From: Polyangiaceae bacterium
GTDB taxonomy: Bacteria > Myxococcota_A > Polyangia > Polyangiales > Polyangiaceae
Assembly: GCA_025353725.1 (NCBI GenBank)
Contig: JANXOF010000020.1
Coordinates: 1-41,467, forward strand
Direction of reading: 5' to 3'
DNA length: 41,467 nt
Made by a program: the position numbers and the translations under genes. Shown piece after piece: positions 41,307-41,467 of this stretch. The notes under the pieces were generated by a model that worked only from the letters and a program-made list of their open reading frames with translations, was not told where the DNA came from and made no database searches. The first letter of the stretch is position 1. The number at the start of each line of letters is the position of its first letter.

Positions 41307-41416
41307 CAGATCGGTCGGTGTTCCGCTGGGACTGGAATTTTCTGCAACGATCGTCGTGAATTGCGCGTTACGTCTTCTCTCGGCTTCCGCCTTGACCGTT
41401 TGCGCTACCTATTCGC
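41307..41416 (+). repeat. Repeat A copy 7 (110 bp)
   Basis: The most diverged copy (GGTGTTCC, GGGACTGG, AATTTTC, CTTGACC), all changes being transitions. Read in another phase from copy 6 as QIGRCSAGTGIFCND, 287 bp further on in the same open frame. Confidence 0.97.
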
Positions 41417-41467
41417 TCAGGAGATCACGAGCGAGCGTTTCGAGCCTACAACGAGGATGCCCACCCA

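Larger units (their letters stand above)
40589..41467 (+). pseudogene. Lipoprotein gene carrying two repeat A copies; partial at the window end, frameshifted
   Basis: The ATG at 40589 starts a lipoprotein signal (MKLLFSVLMLPVLSLSFGGC). The frame is lost near 40780 (stop at 40864), but from 40782 another frame is open without a stop to the window end. It reads LAQGTLDLYTNKHPRTVVTD, MTYERGVNGGLTINGSDVRI, then repeat copy 6 as [17 protein letters not shown], then RGVLGKSFDFSNKTDRDIRL and ADGKSDDYVAARFDMAIERA, then repeat copy 7 as QIGRCSAGTGIFCNDRRE, then ITSERFEPTTRMPT. The two copies are therefore read in different phases of the element, without any stop. A single-base indel near 40780 would join signal and body. 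The family is not recognised. Confidence 0.7.

Noticed and set aside
140-41416. Repeat A as integron attC sites (cassette array)
   Set aside because: The copies lack paired GTTRRRY/RYYYAAC core sites at their ends, the spacing (0.4-19 kb) does not fit cassettes, and no integrase gene is in the window.
140-41416. Repeat A as a diversity-generating retroelement variable repeat
   Set aside because: No reverse transcriptase or template repeat is present and the differences are C/T and A/G transitions rather than adenine-specific changes.
140-41416. Repeat A as sequencing-adapter contamination
   Set aside because: It begins CAGATCGG, like common adapters, but diverges immediately afterwards and is 110 bp long with natural variation.
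140-41416. CRISPR array
   Set aside because: Repeats are dispersed and too long, there are no regular spacers, and no cas genes were seen.

Overview
The window looks like chromosomal DNA from a large-genome, GC-rich bacterium, most likely a myxobacterium (Myxococcota, Polyangiales-like). This is inferred from gene content: many unrelated secreted lipoproteins with Asp/Ala-Gly-rich linkers, an RCC1-repeat lipoprotein, Cys-rich CCxxxC-repeat and TIG-repeat surface proteins, formylglycine-generating-enzyme-like (FGE/SUMF1) lipoproteins, and long stretches without operon structure. No rRNA, tRNA, phage or CRISPR array was seen.

Layout. 0-6.7 kb is a graveyard of gene shards (iscS, a nucleotidyltransferase, IS256 and IS5-type transposases, a YncE-like propeller, a truncated quinone oxidoreductase, a possible gluconate-dehydrogenase subunit) around three intact secreted proteins. 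6.7-18.3 kb is mostly intact: Cys-rich lipoprotein, outer-membrane barrel, frameshifted TIG/propeller protein, M4 metalloprotease, SurE, ferritin-like protein, small lipoproteins and a Uma2 protein. 18.5-22 kb returns to shards (glutaminase N-terminus, two FGE pieces). 22-34 kb is a defence region: a decayed AbiEi/AbiEii-type pair, then a translationally coupled type I restriction-modification operon (hsdM-hsdS-two AlbA_2/Schlafen-like genes-hsdR-YgjP-like peptidase) interrupted by a small opposite-strand gene pair. 34-40.3 kb holds metabolic and hypothetical genes, including a divergent tetR/O-methyltransferase pair with a clear operator. The right end is a lipoprotein gene carrying two repeat copies.

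The most unusual content is a 110-bp dispersed element (repeat A). Seven copies are present, all in the same orientation, 96-100% identical by eye, and differing only by transitions. At several copies the left and right flanks are pieces of different genes, so the element sits at recombinant joints rather than being a clean insertion. It has two open forward reading frames, and both are used in one ORF at the right end. A second, inverted pair of about 100-bp elements (repeat B) replaces the N-terminal half of a quinone oxidoreductase gene and appears distantly related to A (same start and end motifs and a shared core). I know of no described family that matches, though I could not search.

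Several genes carry single-base frameshifts (hsdR, the TIG protein, FGE, the AbiEi-like gene, the 3'-terminal lipoprotein) and one carries an in-frame amber codon. Some of these may be sequencing errors, and repeat-joined chimeras could be assembly artefacts; both need read-level checks.
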